A stretch of 64,000 nucleotides of DNA from Streptomyces violaceusniger. Its GTDB lineage: Bacteria; Actinomycetota; Actinomycetes; Streptomycetales; Streptomycetaceae. This document shows positions 55,061 to 64,000 of this stretch, one piece after another. The number at the start of each line of letters is the position of its first letter. The first letter of the stretch is position 1. The stretch lies in NCBI GenBank assembly GCA_005405945.1, contig BJHW01000001.1, positions 2,108,001 through 2,172,000 of the forward strand, in the 5' to 3' direction. The notes below the pieces were generated by a model. That model was not told where the DNA came from. It saw only the letters and a list, made by a program, of their open reading frames with translations, and did not search any database. The position numbers and the translations under genes were made by a program.

Positions 55061-56084
55061 ATGACGTCATCAGTGGTGGAGCCTGTCGTGCGGGACCACG
55101 GCGGGCCGGCCGACGGCCGCGCGGGGGCGTCCGATATCGCGGGGGTTCTGATCCTGGCCGGCTGCGCCGTCTGGGCGCTGATCGCGGCCATGGGGCGGCC
55201 GGCCCGCCCGAGGGGGTGCTGCTGGCCGTTCTGGCGGTAGCCGCCGGGTACGCCTGCGGCCGGATCGCCGGATCGCTGCTGCCGGTCGCGGGGGCGGCGG
55301 CCGCCGGGTTCGCGGGGTTCGGCCTGGCCTGCACCTCGCCGTACGGGCTCGCCGGCCATGAGGGGCCGGGCGCGGCCCAGCTCACCCTGGCCACGGGCGC
55401 GGTCTGCTGCGCGGCCTGGGCCGCCCGCGGGTCCTCCGCCCGGCGCTGTGGCTGCCTGCCGCGGCGATCACGCTGACGGCCGTGGTGGGCGGCTCGACGG
55501 TCGGCTCGGTGGCGAGCGGCGCCGTCCTGGTGTGCTCGCTCATCGCCGCCCGGCCGCGGCGGCGGCTCCCCGCGCTCGCCGCGTGCGCGCTGATCGCCAC
55601 GGTCGCGGTCGGCGGCACCTGGGCGGTGGCCAAGGGCGCGGTCCCGGGTGGACTGCCGCCCGCCCTGCGCGCCCATCTCACCGAGCACCGGATCCGGCTG
55701 TGGCAGGACGCCGCCCGTATCGAGGACACGGATCCGCTGCGCGGCGCGGGCCCGGACCGCTTCGGGGAGCTGAGCCCGGCGGTGGCCCAGCCGCTGGGCC
55801 CGGAGGCCAAGCCGCATTCGGCGCCGCTGCAGCAGGCGGCCGGTCAGGGGCTGCCGGGGGTGGCCCTGCTGGGCGCGGCCTTCGGCTGGATGCTCCACGC
55901 CCTGTGGCGCTCCCCGCGCCCCACTCCCGTGGTCCTTACGGCGGCCGCCACCCTCACGGCCCTGGCCGTCGAGTCCTGTCTGGGCAACGCCCTCAGCTTC
56001 TCCCAGATCACCGCGGGAGCGGGCCTCCTCGCCGGACTGGCGACCGCCCGCCGTCTGGACGACGACCCGGGAGCGGTGCCATGA
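55061..56084 (+). CDS. O-antigen ligase/Wzy-like membrane protein, two apparent frameshifts
   Basis: Either ATG 55061 (GGGGGG upstream) or ATG 54998 may be the start. Frame breaks at CCC 55207-55209 and GGG 55429-55431; one base added at each gives 341 residues. Repeated hydrophobic helices (AGVLILAGCAVWALIAA, LLAVLAVAAGYACG, LWLPAAAITLTAVVGG) are followed by RIRLWQDAARIEDTDPLRGAGPDRFGEL. That loop, R..W..A......PL.G.G...F, is typical of WzyC/O-antigen polymerases. It probably acts on a lipid-linked sugar or polymer at the membrane. No polysaccharide cluster surrounds it. Confidence 0.75.
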
Positions 56085-56189
56085 GATCCGGCGCGGCCCA
56101 CGCGTACGCGCCCCCGAAAAGGGGATGCGACCCCCAGAGGCCCCGGAGGCCCCGGAACGCTTCCCCCGAAAGAAGGGAACGGGGATCGG

Positions 56190-56747
56190 CTAGACCTGGG
56201 AGGTGCGGGCCGCGATCAGCCGCAGCCGGTCGCGGATGACCCGGACCGCCGCCTCCGCGTCGTCCACGGTGACCGTGAAGACGCGGCCGTCCCCGAGGCG
56301 GACCACCACGCCCTCGCCCCGGCGCACCACCACGGCGGTGCCCTTCTCGGGGCGCCAGCGGTAGCCCCAGCCGCCCCACTGGCAGGGGGTGACCTTACGG
56401 GCCACATCGGCGTGGACCACGTCGGTGAGCGGAATGCGGCGGCGTGGGAGCCCCATATGGCCGCAGCGGATCTCCAGCACCTCGTCGTCGACCCGTACCG
56501 CCACATGGACGAAGGCGAGGGTGCCGAAGAGCATCAGCAGCCCGGCGGCGACACAGCCGATGACGGCCATCAGGAGCGGTGCGATGCCCGAGCCCCAGGG
56601 CGAGTCGACGGCGAGGTCGACACCGAGCGCCAGGCACGCGGCGCCCGCCACGGCCAGCAGCCACTGCACGCGATTGTGGGCGCGTCCGATCCAGACCGCG
56701 GGCGGCTGCCCGTGGGCGGTCGGCTCTCCGTGGTCGTGGTGCCTCAT
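56190..56747 (-). CDS. two-TM membrane protein with PH-like cytosolic domain
   Basis: ATG 56747 (MRHHDHGEPT) is chosen over a longer frame. 185 residues. A His-rich N-terminus, then two TM helices at about residues 30-75 (WLLAVAGAACLALGVDLAV and PLLMAVIGCVAAGLLMLFG). A beta-rich tail follows (VDDEVLEIRCGHMGLPRRRIPLTDVV, KGTAVVVRRGEGVVVRLGDGRVFTVTVDDAE) that looks like a bacterial PH-type domain. No catalytic residues are seen. Function unknown. Convergent with the O-antigen-ligase-like gene. Confidence 0.7.
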   Translation of the reverse strand: MRHHDHGEPTAHGQPPAVWIGRAHNRVQWLLAVAGAACLALGVDLAVDSPWGSGIAPLLMAVIGCVAAGLLMLFGTLAFVHVAVRVDDEVLEIRCGHMGLPRRRIPLTDVVHADVARKVTPCQWGGWGYRWRPEKGTAVVVRRGEGVVVRLGDGRVFTVTVDDAEAAVRVIRDRLRLIAARTSQV

Positions 56748-56845
56748 GGTTGGCAGCGTACTCACCTTCCGGCCCCACGGCAGCGGGGCGGGTGAATCCA
56801 CTGGTGAGGGGCGTTTCGGTCAGCTCACCGCAGGAGGCACCGGTG

Positions 56846-57639
56846 TCAAGCGCGCGTCGGGGCGACGGATGCCAGCAGCACGCCTTCGGCGTAGGTCAGC
56901 GCGACCTCCGGCAGGTGGGCCTCGCGTCCGCTGAGGATGACGGTCAGACCGCCCGGGGTGACCGGGCCGTCCGGCGGGAACGGGTCGGCGCCGATCCGGC
57001 GCAGGGCCTGGGCGGCGACGGCCCCGGCCGAGCCGTGGAGGACGATCGGCGGCGCGTCCGGCTGCTGTACGGCGGTCCGGATGCGGTCGGCGACGAGTTC
57101 GTAATGGGTGCAGCCCAGGACGACGGTCGTGACATCGCGCGGGGTGCGGGCCGCCGCGGCGGCCACCGCGGCGTCGATCCCCTCGTTGTCGGCGTGCTGC
57201 ACCGCGTCCGCGAGCCCCGGGCACGGCACCTCGGTCACCTCGACGCCGTCCGCGAAGTCGCGGATCAGTCCGCGCTGGTACGGGCTGCCGGTGGTGGCCG
57301 GGGTGGCCCAGATCGCGATCGGCCCTCCCCGGCCGCCGCGGGCTTGATGGCGGGCACGGTGCCGATGACCGGCAGCCCGGGCTCCAGCTCGGCGCGCAGC
57401 GCGGGCAGGGCGTGGACGGAGGCCGTGTTGCAGGCGACGATCAGCGCGTCGGGGCGGTGCGCGGCGGCGGCCCGGGCGCAGCCCAGGGCCAGCTCGGTGA
57501 CGTCCTCGGGGGTGCGCGGGCCCCACGGCATGGTGGCGGGGTCGGAGGAGACGACGAGATCGGCGTCCGGTCGCAGTCGGCGCATCGCGGCGGCGGCGGG
57601 CAACAGCCCGATTCCGGAGTCCATAAGCGCGATCTTCAC
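56846..57639 (-). CDS. aspartate/glutamate racemase-family protein (MurI-like), apparent frameshift
   Basis: ATG 57639 (MKIALMDSGIGLLPAAAAMRRL). The frame breaks at CCCC 57327-57330; one added base restores AIKPAAAGGGPIAIWATPATTGSPYQ, giving 264 residues. The two catalytic Cys are in VACNTASVHAL near residue 71 and VLGCTHYEL near residue 180. It would make D-glutamate for peptidoglycan, though several features (SDPATMPWGPRT in place of the usual DxxxxPYG) are unusual. Other Asp/Glu racemase or decarboxylase activities are possible. Divergent from the glycosyltransferase. Confidence 0.85.
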
Positions 57640-57707
57640 CCGGTCACTTTAATGGATCGGTCCCGTGCGCCCGACGGCCGGGCCCACCTTCGGGCAGACT
57701 TCGACGG

Positions 57708-58999
57708 GTGAGCGCGCTGATGTGGATCGCCGCCGGGTCGTTGGCCGCATGGCTGTGGCTGCTGCTGGGCCAGGGCTTCTTCTGGCGTACGGACGTCCGG
57801 CTGCCCCGGACCGGCCCGGACGGCATGGGGCCGCCGGAGCCGGACGGGTTCGGGCCGCCGGAGCCCGCGGCATGGCCCTCGGTGGCCGTCGTGGTGCCCG
57901 CCCGGGACGAGTCCGCGGTGCTTCCGGCCAGCCTGCCCTCGCTGCTAGCCCAGGACTATCCGGGGCCGGCGGAGATCTTCCTGATCGACGACGGCAGCTC
58001 GGACGGCACGGGGAAGCTGGCCCGTGAACTGGCCGATGAGCACGGCGGGCTGCCGCTGACCGTCCACTCCCCGGCGAACCCGGCCCCGGCTGGACCGGCA
58101 AGCTGTGGGCGGTCCGGCACGGCATGGCGCTCGCCACGACCCGCCTCGCCGCGGACCGTCAGGACGCGTGCGGTGCGGACCGTAAGGACACGGACGGCCG
58201 GGACGCGGACCGTAAGGACGACGGCGGCGTGGACTACCTGCTGCTGACGGACGCGGATATCGCGCATGAGCCGGACTCCCTGCGGGAGTTGGTGCGCGCG
58301 GCCGAGGCGAACGGGCTGGATCTGGTCTCCCAGATGGCGCGGCTGCGGGTGGTGACCTACTGGGAGCGGCTGATCGTGCCCGCCTTCGTCTACTTCTTCG
58401 CGCAGCTGTACCCCTTTCGGTGGGTCAACCGGCCCCGGGGGCGCACCGCGGCGGCCGCGGGCGGCTGTGTGCTGCTGCGCCGGGAGGCGGCCGAGCGGGC
58501 CGGGGTCCCGGAGGCGATCCGGCAGGCGGTCATCGACGACGTGGCGCTGGCCCGCACGGTGAAACGGTCCGGCGGACGGATCTGGCTGGGGCTGGCCGAC
58601 CGGGTCGACAGCGTGCGGCCGTATCCACGGCTGGGCGAGCTGTGGCGGATGGTCTCGCGCAGTGCGTACACCCAGCTGCACCACAATCCGCTGCTGTTGC
58701 TGGTGACGGTCGCGGGGCTGGCGGTGGTGTATCTCGTGCCGCCCGCGGCCGTGGTCGCCGGGGTGCTGACGGAGCGTCCCGCGCCGCAGGCGATGGGCGC
58801 CGCCGCCTGGGCGGTGATGGCGGGCACCTACATCCCGATGCTGCGCTATTACCGGCAGACGCTGTGGCTGGCGCCGCTGCTGCCCCTGACGGCCCTTCTC
58901 TATCTGCTGATGACCGTGGACTCGGCGGTGCGGCACCACCTCGGGCAGGGCGCGGCCTGGAAGGGGCGCACCTACGCCCGTCCCAGCGCCGCGCCCTGA
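57708..58999 (+). CDS. family 2 glycosyltransferase (HpnB-like), apparent frameshift
   Basis: GTG 57708 start. The frame breaks at CCCC 58084-58087; one added base gives the PGWTGKLWAVRHGMA motif and a 430-residue protein. A membrane helix at the N-terminus is followed by the GT-A fold: VAVVVPARDESAVLPASLPSLL, DDGSSDGT, DYLLLTDADI (metal-binding), and IDDVALARTVKRSGG. C-terminal hydrophobic helices follow. The PGWTGKLWA block is typical of hopene-associated HpnB-type enzymes. A DRKD-repeat insert (DADRKDDGG, GADRKDTDG) lies between the two halves. Donor and acceptor unknown; no hopanoid genes are seen nearby. Confidence 0.85.
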
Positions 59000-59047
59000 C
59001 GTCCCTAAGCGCCGCGCCGTGACGGCCGCGCCCCGTGCACCGGGGTT

Positions 59048-60451
59048 TCACTTGCGGCCGGGGGTCCAGTTCATGCCCCAGCCGTAGGCGTGGTCGAGGG
59101 TGCGCTGCGGGCTGGTGCCGCGCTGCGGCACCAGATAGCGGGCCTCGCGCTGCACGACGAGCTCGCCGCCGGTGTTGGTGATGAGCGCGAGCGCGCAGAC
59201 CAGGGACGGGACGGTGCACTCGTCGAGCGAGAAGTCGATCGGGGCGCCGAACTGCGGCTGCAGGGTGACCGTGGCGTGGAGGTCGGCGAAGCTGCGGGCA
59301 CCTTCGTAGATGGTCACGAAGACCAGGATCCGGCGGAACAGCTTCTGGTGGTCGAGGTTGATGGTGAGGTTCTCACCGGCCGCCCGGGCACCGGTCCGGT
59401 CGTCGGCGTCCAGCTGGATGAAGGGCGGCTGGTGCAGCGAGCCGAAGGAGTTGCCGAGCGCCTGGACCACACCCTTGCTGCCGTCGGAGAGTTCGAACAG
59501 CGCCCCGAGGTCGAGATCGAGGTCGCTGTGCATGGCCATGGCCCGGCCCAGCTTGGAGGCCCACCCCGAGAACTGCTTGCGCACCTGCCAGTTGAGGTTG
59601 ATCCGCATGGTGCCGGAGGTGCCGCCCTGCTTGGTCAGCGAGACCGAGGGCGCCTCCTTCGTCAGGGTGACCTTGCTGAGGCTCACCGGTGCCGCGGCGG
59701 GCGCTGGGGCCGGTGCGGTGGGCGGGGGCGGCGGCAGGGGCGTGGAGACGGCGGTGGGCGACGGAGGCGGGTACGCCCCGGCGGGCGGGCCGGAGGGCGG
59801 CGCCGGGGCCGCGTACGGGTTCTGCGCGGCCGGGTACGGGTTCTGCGCCGCGTACGGGTTCTGCCCGGCGTTCGGCGGGGCGGCGGGGGCGGGAGCCGGG
59901 GCGGCGGGCTGAGCCGGCGTCTGCCGCGGCTCGTCGACCGTGATGCCGAAGTCCGTGGCGAGCCCCGCGAGACCGCTCTGGTACCCCTGCCCCACCGCGC
60001 GGAACTTCCAGGCGCCCTGCCTGCGGTACAGCTCACCGAGGACGAAGGCGGTCTCGACCGTGGCGTCCTCGCTGTCGAAGCGGGCGATCTCCGCGCCGCC
60101 CGCCGCGTTCAGCACCCGAATGTGCAGACCGGGCACCTGGCCGAACGTTCCGCCATCGGCCGAGGCCGCGAGGACCACGGTGTCGACGGCGGGCTCGACC
60201 CGGGCGAGGTCCACCGAAAGGGTGTCGGTCACGGTGTCGCCCGCGGTCCGCTTCCCCTCGTGGCGCACCGCGCCGGAGGAGTGCGCCGCCTGGTTGTAGA
60301 ACACGAAGTCCCCGTCGGACCTGACCTTTCCGGACACCAGCAGCAGCGCCGAGGCGTCCACGTCCGGCGCCCCCGGTCCGGCGCGCCAGCCGAGCTCGAT
60401 CCGCACCGCGTCAGCCGGTACTGGCGTGTTACCGCCCTTGCGCATCGCCAT
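59048..60451 (-). CDS. TerD-family protein with two TerD-like domains and a repeat linker
   Basis: ATG 60451 with AGGGGGACGG upstream. 467 residues. The N-terminal TerD domain (about 1-175) has [29 protein letters not shown] and [24 protein letters not shown] Pro/Ala/Gln linker with [18 protein letters not shown] repeats follows. A second domain from about residue 265 ([36 protein letters not shown]) is the calcium-binding TerD-like form. TerD proteins are part of tellurite/stress-response systems of unclear biochemistry. It is divergent from a Pro/Gln-rich protein gene that may share the promoter region 60452-60675. Confidence 0.9.
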   Translation of the reverse strand: MAMRKGGNTPVPADAVRIELGWRAGPGAPDVDASALLLVSGKVRSDGDFVFYNQAAHSSGAVRHEGKRTAGDTVTDTLSVDLARVEPAVDTVVLAASADGGTFGQVPGLHIRVLNAAGGAEIARFDSEDATVETAFVLGELYRRQGAWKFRAVGQGYQSGLAGLATDFGITVDEPRQTPAQPAAPAPAPAAPPNAGQNPYAAQNPYPAAQNPYAAPAPPSGPPAGAYPPPSPTAVSTPLPPPPPTAPAPAPAAAPVSLSKVTLTKEAPSVSLTKQGGTSGTMRINLNWQVRKQFSGWASKLGRAMAMHSDLDLDLGALFELSDGSKGVVQALGNSFGSLHQPPFIQLDADDRTGARAAGENLTINLDHQKLFRRILVFVTIYEGARSFADLHATVTLQPQFGAPIDFSLDECTVPSLVCALALITNTGGELVVQREARYLVPQRGTSPQRTLDHAYGWGMNWTPGRK

Positions 60452-60675
60452 TTCCGTCCCCCTGCCTTTCTGTTCATTCGGATCCGGCCACTCGGCCGTC
60501 ACACAGCACGGACGACGGGTGGCTACCCGCTGAAAACGCGCTCTTTACACGATCTCAACGTACCCTGACGACCGATTTTCCCGGGTTCGCTCGGATTGGG
60601 GATCCACGGCCACTCCGAACACTGAAAACAACCCTCCTACCGGACTCCCCAATCAGCACATGGTGGGCTTAACTT

Positions 60676-61179
60676 ATGGTCTATGACCTCCCCCGCAGCA
60701 CTTACGGTGGCGGCTACTACTCCTCGCCGTCCTTCCCGGACACCCCCATCTACGACAGTCTTGTCGCCGAGCGGGGGACACCGCAGATCGCGCCCATCAG
60801 GGTGCCGTCGGCCTATGACACCGGAAGTCATCTTCCGGCGCTGCCCTCGGCGCTTCCCGCGCTGCCGGCCGCCCCCTCCCCGCAGCCGATGAACCAGGGC
60901 TACCAGCAGCACGCACCGCAGCCCACCGGCCTGCAGCAGGCGCACTCGCCCTACATCCCGCCGCAGCCGACGGGACCGCGGGGCTACCCGGCCGCCCAGC
61001 AGCCGCAGGCGCAGCGTCCCGCGCCGGCCTCGCCGATGGGGTACGAGGCGATGCGCCCGGCCATGACGCGTCCGGTCGCGCCTCGCCCGGCGGCGCCCGC
61101 GCCCTCTCCTTACGAGGACCCTTACGGGCGTCAGCAGTACCCGGGCGGCCGGTCGCCGCAGCCGGGAGGCGGCTACTGA
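60676..61179 (+). CDS. Pro/Gln-rich hypothetical protein (DUF6643-like)
   Basis: 167 residues from ATG 60676. It starts MVYDLPRSTYGGGYYSSPSFPDTPIYDSL and becomes a low-complexity Pro/Gln/Ala stretch with PQPTG repeats. This composition is known from a conserved Streptomyces family; the DUF6643 label is from memory. It is likely disordered, with no signal peptide or catalytic motif. Divergent from the TerD gene. Confidence 0.7.
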   Translation: MVYDLPRSTYGGGYYSSPSFPDTPIYDSLVAERGTPQIAPIRVPSAYDTGSHLPALPSALPALPAAPSPQPMNQGYQQHAPQPTGLQQAHSPYIPPQPTGPRGYPAAQQPQAQRPAPASPMGYEAMRPAMTRPVAPRPAAPAPSPYEDPYGRQQYPGGRSPQPGGGY

Positions 61180-61197
61180 CACACATCGGGAGGTGAT

Positions 61198-61220
61198 GCG
61201 ACCGGGCCGTGCCCGGTCGC
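61198..61220 (+). terminator. hairpin terminator 1
   Basis: GCGACCGGGC, loop CGT and GCCCGGTCGC form a perfect 10-bp stem, 18 bases after the Pro/Gln-rich gene. Confidence 0.75.
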
Positions 61221-61230
61221 GGGAAGGTCC

Positions 61231-61259
61231 GGGCCGGACGGGGTATCCCTGTCCGGCCC
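61231..61259 (+). terminator. hairpin terminator 2
   Basis: GGGCCGGAC pairs perfectly with GTCCGGCCC across an 11-base loop; it forms a tandem with the hairpin at 61198-61220. Confidence 0.65.
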
Positions 61260-61601
61260 CTGATTCGTTGTGAGGCCGTCCGCTTCGTTGTGCGGCCGTC
61301 CGTGCCCGATTTATGAGGGCCGTTCGGCCCTTCTCCGGCGGCGGGGCGCACCGCGATGCTGGATCGAGCAGTTCCGCGAGCCATCTCCGCCACCGGGGTG
61401 GGCCGGGCTCTCACTCCACTGCGGTGATGAGCATGTCGACCGGTCCCGCCCCGTTCTGCGTGGGGCGCGGGGCCGGGAGGGGACCGGTCTCGCGCTCCAC
61501 GCGAAACGCGCGCCGCCACCGTGGCGGCCACCGTAAGGGCGTCATCCGCTCCCGGCCGTGCCGATCCTGCCGTGGCGATCCTGGCCACACCGCCCACGGG
61601 C
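61260..61601. other. non-coding spacer with a short direct repeat
   Basis: About 340 bases with no frame of convincing codon bias. A TTCGTTGTG(A/C)GGCCGTCCG repeat occurs twice near 61263 and 61282. I see no RNA gene signature. Confidence 0.5.
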
Positions 61602-62294
61602 TCACTGCCCCGCTTCGCGCTCCTTGATCCGCTCGGCGATCACCGCGGCCTGGATGCGCCGTCCCACGCCCAGCTTGGACAGGATCGAGGAGATGCGGTT
61701 CTTGACGGTCTTCTCGGCCAGGAACAGCCGCTCGGCGATCTGCCGGTTGGTCAGTCCGTCGCCGATGAGCTGGAGGATCTCCCGCTCCCGGGGGGACAGC
61801 TTCTCCAGCTCCACGGGCCCGCTCGGCGCCGGGCCACGCAGCCGGGCCATCACCCGGGCGGTGGCGCCGGGGTCGAGCATGGAGCGGCCATCGGCCACCG
61901 TGCGCACCGCCGACACCAGGTCGGATCCGTTGATCTGCTTGAGCACATAGCCCGCGGCCCCGGCCATGATGGCGTCGAACAGCGCCTCGTCGTCGTCGAA
62001 GGACGTCAGCATCAGACAGGCGAGGTCGGGGAGCCGGGCCCGCAACTCCCGGCAGACCTCGATCCCTTCGTGGTCCCCGCCCTCGCCCGAGGAGCCGAGC
62101 CGTACGTCGAGCACGGCGACCCGTGGCCTCACGGCGGGCGCGCGGGCGATGGCCTCGCGGGCGTTGGCCGCCTCGCCGACCACCTTCAGATCGGATTCGG
62201 CGTCGAGCAGATCACGCAGTCCGCGCCGCACCACCTCGTGGTCGTCGAGCAGAAAGACCCCGATGGGGCCGTCGGGGTCGGCTGTCTGGGGCAC
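61602..62294 (-). CDS. NarL/DosR-type response regulator
   Basis: GTG 62294 with GGAGGAG upstream. 230 residues. The receiver domain has LLDDHEVVRRGLRDLL, the phospho-acceptor Asp in VAVLDVRLGS (about residue 63), and a Lys in GYVLKQINGSDLV. The LuxR/NarL HTH is LSPREREILQLIGDGLTNRQIAERLFLAEKTVKNRISSILSKLG. The KTVKNRISSILSKL sequence is close to DevR/DosR of dormancy control. No histidine kinase is adjacent, so a kinase elsewhere would phosphorylate it. Neighbouring Usp and cyclic-nucleotide-type genes fit a redox or hypoxia regulon. Confidence 0.9.
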   Translation of the reverse strand: MPQTADPDGPIGVFLLDDHEVVRRGLRDLLDAESDLKVVGEAANAREAIARAPAVRPRVAVLDVRLGSSGEGGDHEGIEVCRELRARLPDLACLMLTSFDDDEALFDAIMAGAAGYVLKQINGSDLVSAVRTVADGRSMLDPGATARVMARLRGPAPSGPVELEKLSPREREILQLIGDGLTNRQIAERLFLAEKTVKNRISSILSKLGVGRRIQAAVIAERIKEREAGQ

Positions 62295-62430
62295 GGCCTC
62301 TCCTCCATGGCGCGCGGGTCGCCGGTCGCGATCCGGCTGCCCAGCTTTACGTTCTGGCGCGGGGATGCGTAAGGGGCCATTCGGCCCCCGGGCCGCCGGC
62401 TATGTCCTCCGGCCCGGTCATGCGGCCCGG

Positions 62431-62877
62431 TCATGGCGAGATTCCGCCCGCGTACGGCCCGTACAGATCCAGCAGCCGGGTGCGGGCGCTCTGCAGCCGG
62501 CGCCCGATCACCTGGGCGCAGGCCAGCGCGAGGGCGTAGCCGAGCTCCGGGTCCTCGTCGCACAGCCGGCGCACCGCCTCGGCGTTGAACTCGTGTGCGC
62601 GCACCGGGCTGAGCGCCTCCGCGCCCAGGTGCCAGGTGTCCGGCGGGAAGAGCCAGGACCAGCCGATGAGCTCTCCGGGGCCGAGGGTCTCGATCACCGC
62701 GGCCCGCCGCCCCGGGACGTGCAGATCGAGCGTGACGGCGCCGGTGCGGATGATCCAGAAGCGGTCGGCCTTACGGCCTTCCTCGAAGATGCGGCCACCC
62801 GAGGGGAAGGACACATCGTGGGCGAGCGCCATCAGCCGCTCACGGTGCTCGGTCTTCAGCGCGCTCAGAAGTCCCAT
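62431..62877 (-). CDS. cyclic-nucleotide-binding-fold protein without HTH
   Basis: ATG 62877 is preferred to the ATG just before it. 148 residues. The cNMP-binding beta-roll (PSGGRIFEEGRKADRFWIIRTGAVTLDL, LGPGELIGWSWLFPP) is followed by a helix that ends at residue 148. The C-terminal HTH of CRP/FNR proteins is absent, so it cannot bind DNA on its own. The LGPGELIG pocket lacks the Arg-Ser pair expected for cAMP. It may be a ligand sensor that binds another protein. Upstream of the DosR-type regulator on the same strand. Confidence 0.82.
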   Translation of the reverse strand: MGLLSALKTEHRERLMALAHDVSFPSGGRIFEEGRKADRFWIIRTGAVTLDLHVPGRRAAVIETLGPGELIGWSWLFPPDTWHLGAEALSPVRAHEFNAEAVRRLCDEDPELGYALALACAQVIGRRLQSARTRLLDLYGPYAGGISP

Positions 62878-62965
62878 CATGACCTCACTCTGCCGTCTCC
62901 TCTCCCCCTCGCCCCTCGGCGATCACTGTGCGTACGAACTGTGCATACGAGAGGCAGCCGATCCA

Positions 62966-62995
62966 AAGCGATACATCGTCGATCGGGTATCGCTT
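62966..62995. promoter_or_regulatory. inverted repeat in a divergent promoter
   Basis: AAGCGATAC, a 12-base spacer and GTATCGCTT form a perfect 9-bp inverted repeat between the cNMP-type gene (-) and the RsbW-like gene (+). A 13-base direct repeat (CTGTGCGTACGAA/CTGTGCATACGAG) lies beside it near 62926. A site for the nearby response regulator is possible. Confidence 0.5.
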
Positions 62996-63139
62996 CACCC
63001 TTACCCATTTTCGGTCGTGTTTCCGATATGACACGTCATTCGTGGTCGTCATGACCGATGAGGCGCCGCTCCCCGTACCCTCGGCTGCTTCACCGACCCT
63101 GCGTTGTCGCTCGTACTCGTCACCAAACGGGAGGCACTG

Positions 63140-63565
63140 GTGCTAGCCGACCCTCGTCGTCGGTCCGCCGATCGAGCCGGAGAACACCTGCTCCACCGCC
63201 GTTTCACCGCCGACGAGCTGCCCCGGCTGCGGGTGCAGGTCGAGGAGTGCGCGGCCTGGGCCGGGCTCAGCGAGACCCGCCGCGGGGACTTCGTGCTGGC
63301 CGTGGACGAGATCGCGAACAACGCCATCGAGCACGCGGGCGGCACCGGCTCCCTTCTGCTGCGGCGGATCGGCGACGAGCTGGAGTGCCGGATCAGCGAC
63401 TCAGGACCCGGCTTCTCGGAGGACGTCATCCCGCGGATCCTGCCGGGGCTGGACGGCGCGACCAGCGGCCGCGGGCTGTGGCTGACCCAGCTGGTCACCG
63501 ACCGGCTGGTGATCAGCGCGGGGGCGGTCGGTGCCGTGGTGACACTGGCCATGCGGCTGCGCTGA
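63140..63565 (+). CDS. RsbW-like anti-sigma/HATPase-fold protein
   Basis: GTG 63140 lies 4 bases after GGGAGG and is preferred to a TTG 36 bases upstream. 141 residues. The GHKL ATPase fold is visible: N box DEIANNAIEHA near residue 65, G1 box ISDSGPGF near residue 92, and SGRGLWLTQLVTDRL. These Ser-kinase or anti-sigma proteins of Streptomyces bind sigma-B-type factors or anti-anti-sigma factors. No STAS partner is within the window. The gene lies 79 bases before a universal stress protein gene, in a stress-gene group. Confidence 0.87.
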   Translation: MLADPRRRSADRAGEHLLHRRFTADELPRLRVQVEECAAWAGLSETRRGDFVLAVDEIANNAIEHAGGTGSLLLRRIGDELECRISDSGPGFSEDVIPRILPGLDGATSGRGLWLTQLVTDRLVISAGAVGAVVTLAMRLR

Positions 63566-63644
63566 GTGAGCCACCGGACCCCCTCGGCGACCGCTTCGGA
63601 GGGACAATGGGAAGGGACATTCCCGGGTACCGGCAGGAGAGGCG

Positions 63645-64000
63645 GTGGGCGCGGTGGAGCTTCCCGTGGTCGTCGGGGTCGACGGTTCGGACGCCGCCTC
63701 GGACGCACTGGACTGGGCGGCCGAAATGGCCGGGCGCCGCGGGCTGCCGCTGCGCGTCGTCCACGCCTCCCTGTGGGAGCGGTACGAGGGCTACATCCCC
63801 GCTACGGCCGCCGACCGCCCCGCCGAGCGGCTGCACAGCGAGGCGGTGCTGGCCACCGCGGCCGAGCGGGCCGGGCGGCGGGTGCCGTCCCTGAAGGTGA
63901 TGACCGACCTGGCGGCCGACGACGCGGTCACCGCCCTGCTGCGCGCCGGGAAGAGCGCCGAGGCGCTGGTGGTCGGCTCGCGCGGGCGCGGCGAGTTCGC
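63645..64000 (+). CDS. universal stress protein (UspA), 3' end beyond window
   Basis: GTG 63645 with AGGAG 5 bases upstream; an in-frame GTG at 63654 is an alternative. The visible part starts with VVVGVDGSDAASDALDWAAEMAGRRGLPLRVVHA, the first beta-strand and helix of the Usp fold, and ends with VVGSRGRGEF, the G-2x-G-9x-G(S/T) ATP-binding loop. The gene runs off the window. Usp proteins of the dormancy regulon often occur in pairs, and another domain may follow. Together with the DosR-like regulator, it suggests a hypoxia or stress cluster. Confidence 0.9.
   Translation, partial: MGAVELPVVVGVDGSDAASDALDWAAEMAGRRGLPLRVVHASLWERYEGYIPATAADRPAERLHSEAVLATAAERAGRRVPSLKVMTDLAADDAVTALLRAGKSAEALVVGSRGRGEF

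Overview
The window is high-GC actinobacterial DNA. Strong third-position G/C bias, many GTG starts, purine-rich ribosome binding sites, and families such as DUF397, TerD, SpoIIE/PAS phosphatases, GAF-PucR regulators and AAA-LuxR regulators all point to Streptomyces. A block at 42.4-47.2 kb matches the cyclooctatin genes cotB1-cotB4 known from Streptomyces melanosporofaciens, residue for residue at the known CotB2 active-site positions. That suggests a relative of that group.

Layout. 1-11.9 kb: HEAT-repeat-like protein (cut by the window edge), PAS/SpoIIE phosphatase-like protein, XRE/TPR regulator, APH-like phosphotransferase, secreted amidase, small hypothetical, and a large AAA-LuxR regulator broken by an amber codon. 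12.1-15.6 kb: a second, orphan type I terpene cyclase, a long-chain acyl-CoA synthetase and a DUF397 protein. 15.7-27 kb: an acyl-CoA/steroid-side-chain-like block. A crotonase, tandem-DUF35 protein and two Cys-less lipid-transfer thiolases form one operon, divergent from a FadD19-like ligase. Nearby is a nitronate monooxygenase-like flavoprotein with a further FadD. Between these lie a GNAT, a secreted chorismate mutase, DUF2267 and Hsp20. 27-41.8 kb: FAD oxidoreductase, Ser/Thr kinase with TPRs, DUF2236 oxygenase, AraC plus two VOC proteins, short UvrA, acyl-CoA dehydrogenase, a membrane glycosyltransferase/PPOX fusion, and PTS-type dihydroxyacetone kinase dhaKLM. 41.8-49.4 kb: the cyclooctatin operon, then a convergent P450 with a divergent TetR. 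49.8-54.3 kb: MFS transporter, PucR regulator and 3-hydroxybutyrate-dehydrogenase-like SDR. 54.4-64 kb: Nudix, O-antigen-ligase-like protein, membrane protein, Asp/Glu racemase, HpnB-like glycosyltransferase, TerD protein, Pro/Gln-rich protein, then a DosR-like response regulator, cyclic-nucleotide-fold protein, RsbW-like ATPase and universal stress protein. No rRNA, tRNA, CRISPR array or insertion sequence was recognised.

How the genes work together. In the cot operon, GGPP made by CotB1 is cyclised by CotB2 and hydroxylated by two P450s. The acyl-CoA block carries two exact matches to the KstR operator pattern TnnAACnnGTTnnA, one before the crotonase operon and one before the acyl-CoA dehydrogenase. 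A different shared palindrome, TCTGA-N7-TCAGA, lies before fadD/echA and before the nitronate-monooxygenase-like gene. Two TetR-type regulators may therefore control one catabolic set.

Caveat: at least 13 single-base losses, nearly all in short G or C runs, break otherwise intact genes. This looks like homopolymer under-calling in the assembly, so broken genes are annotated here as whole with the break position given.
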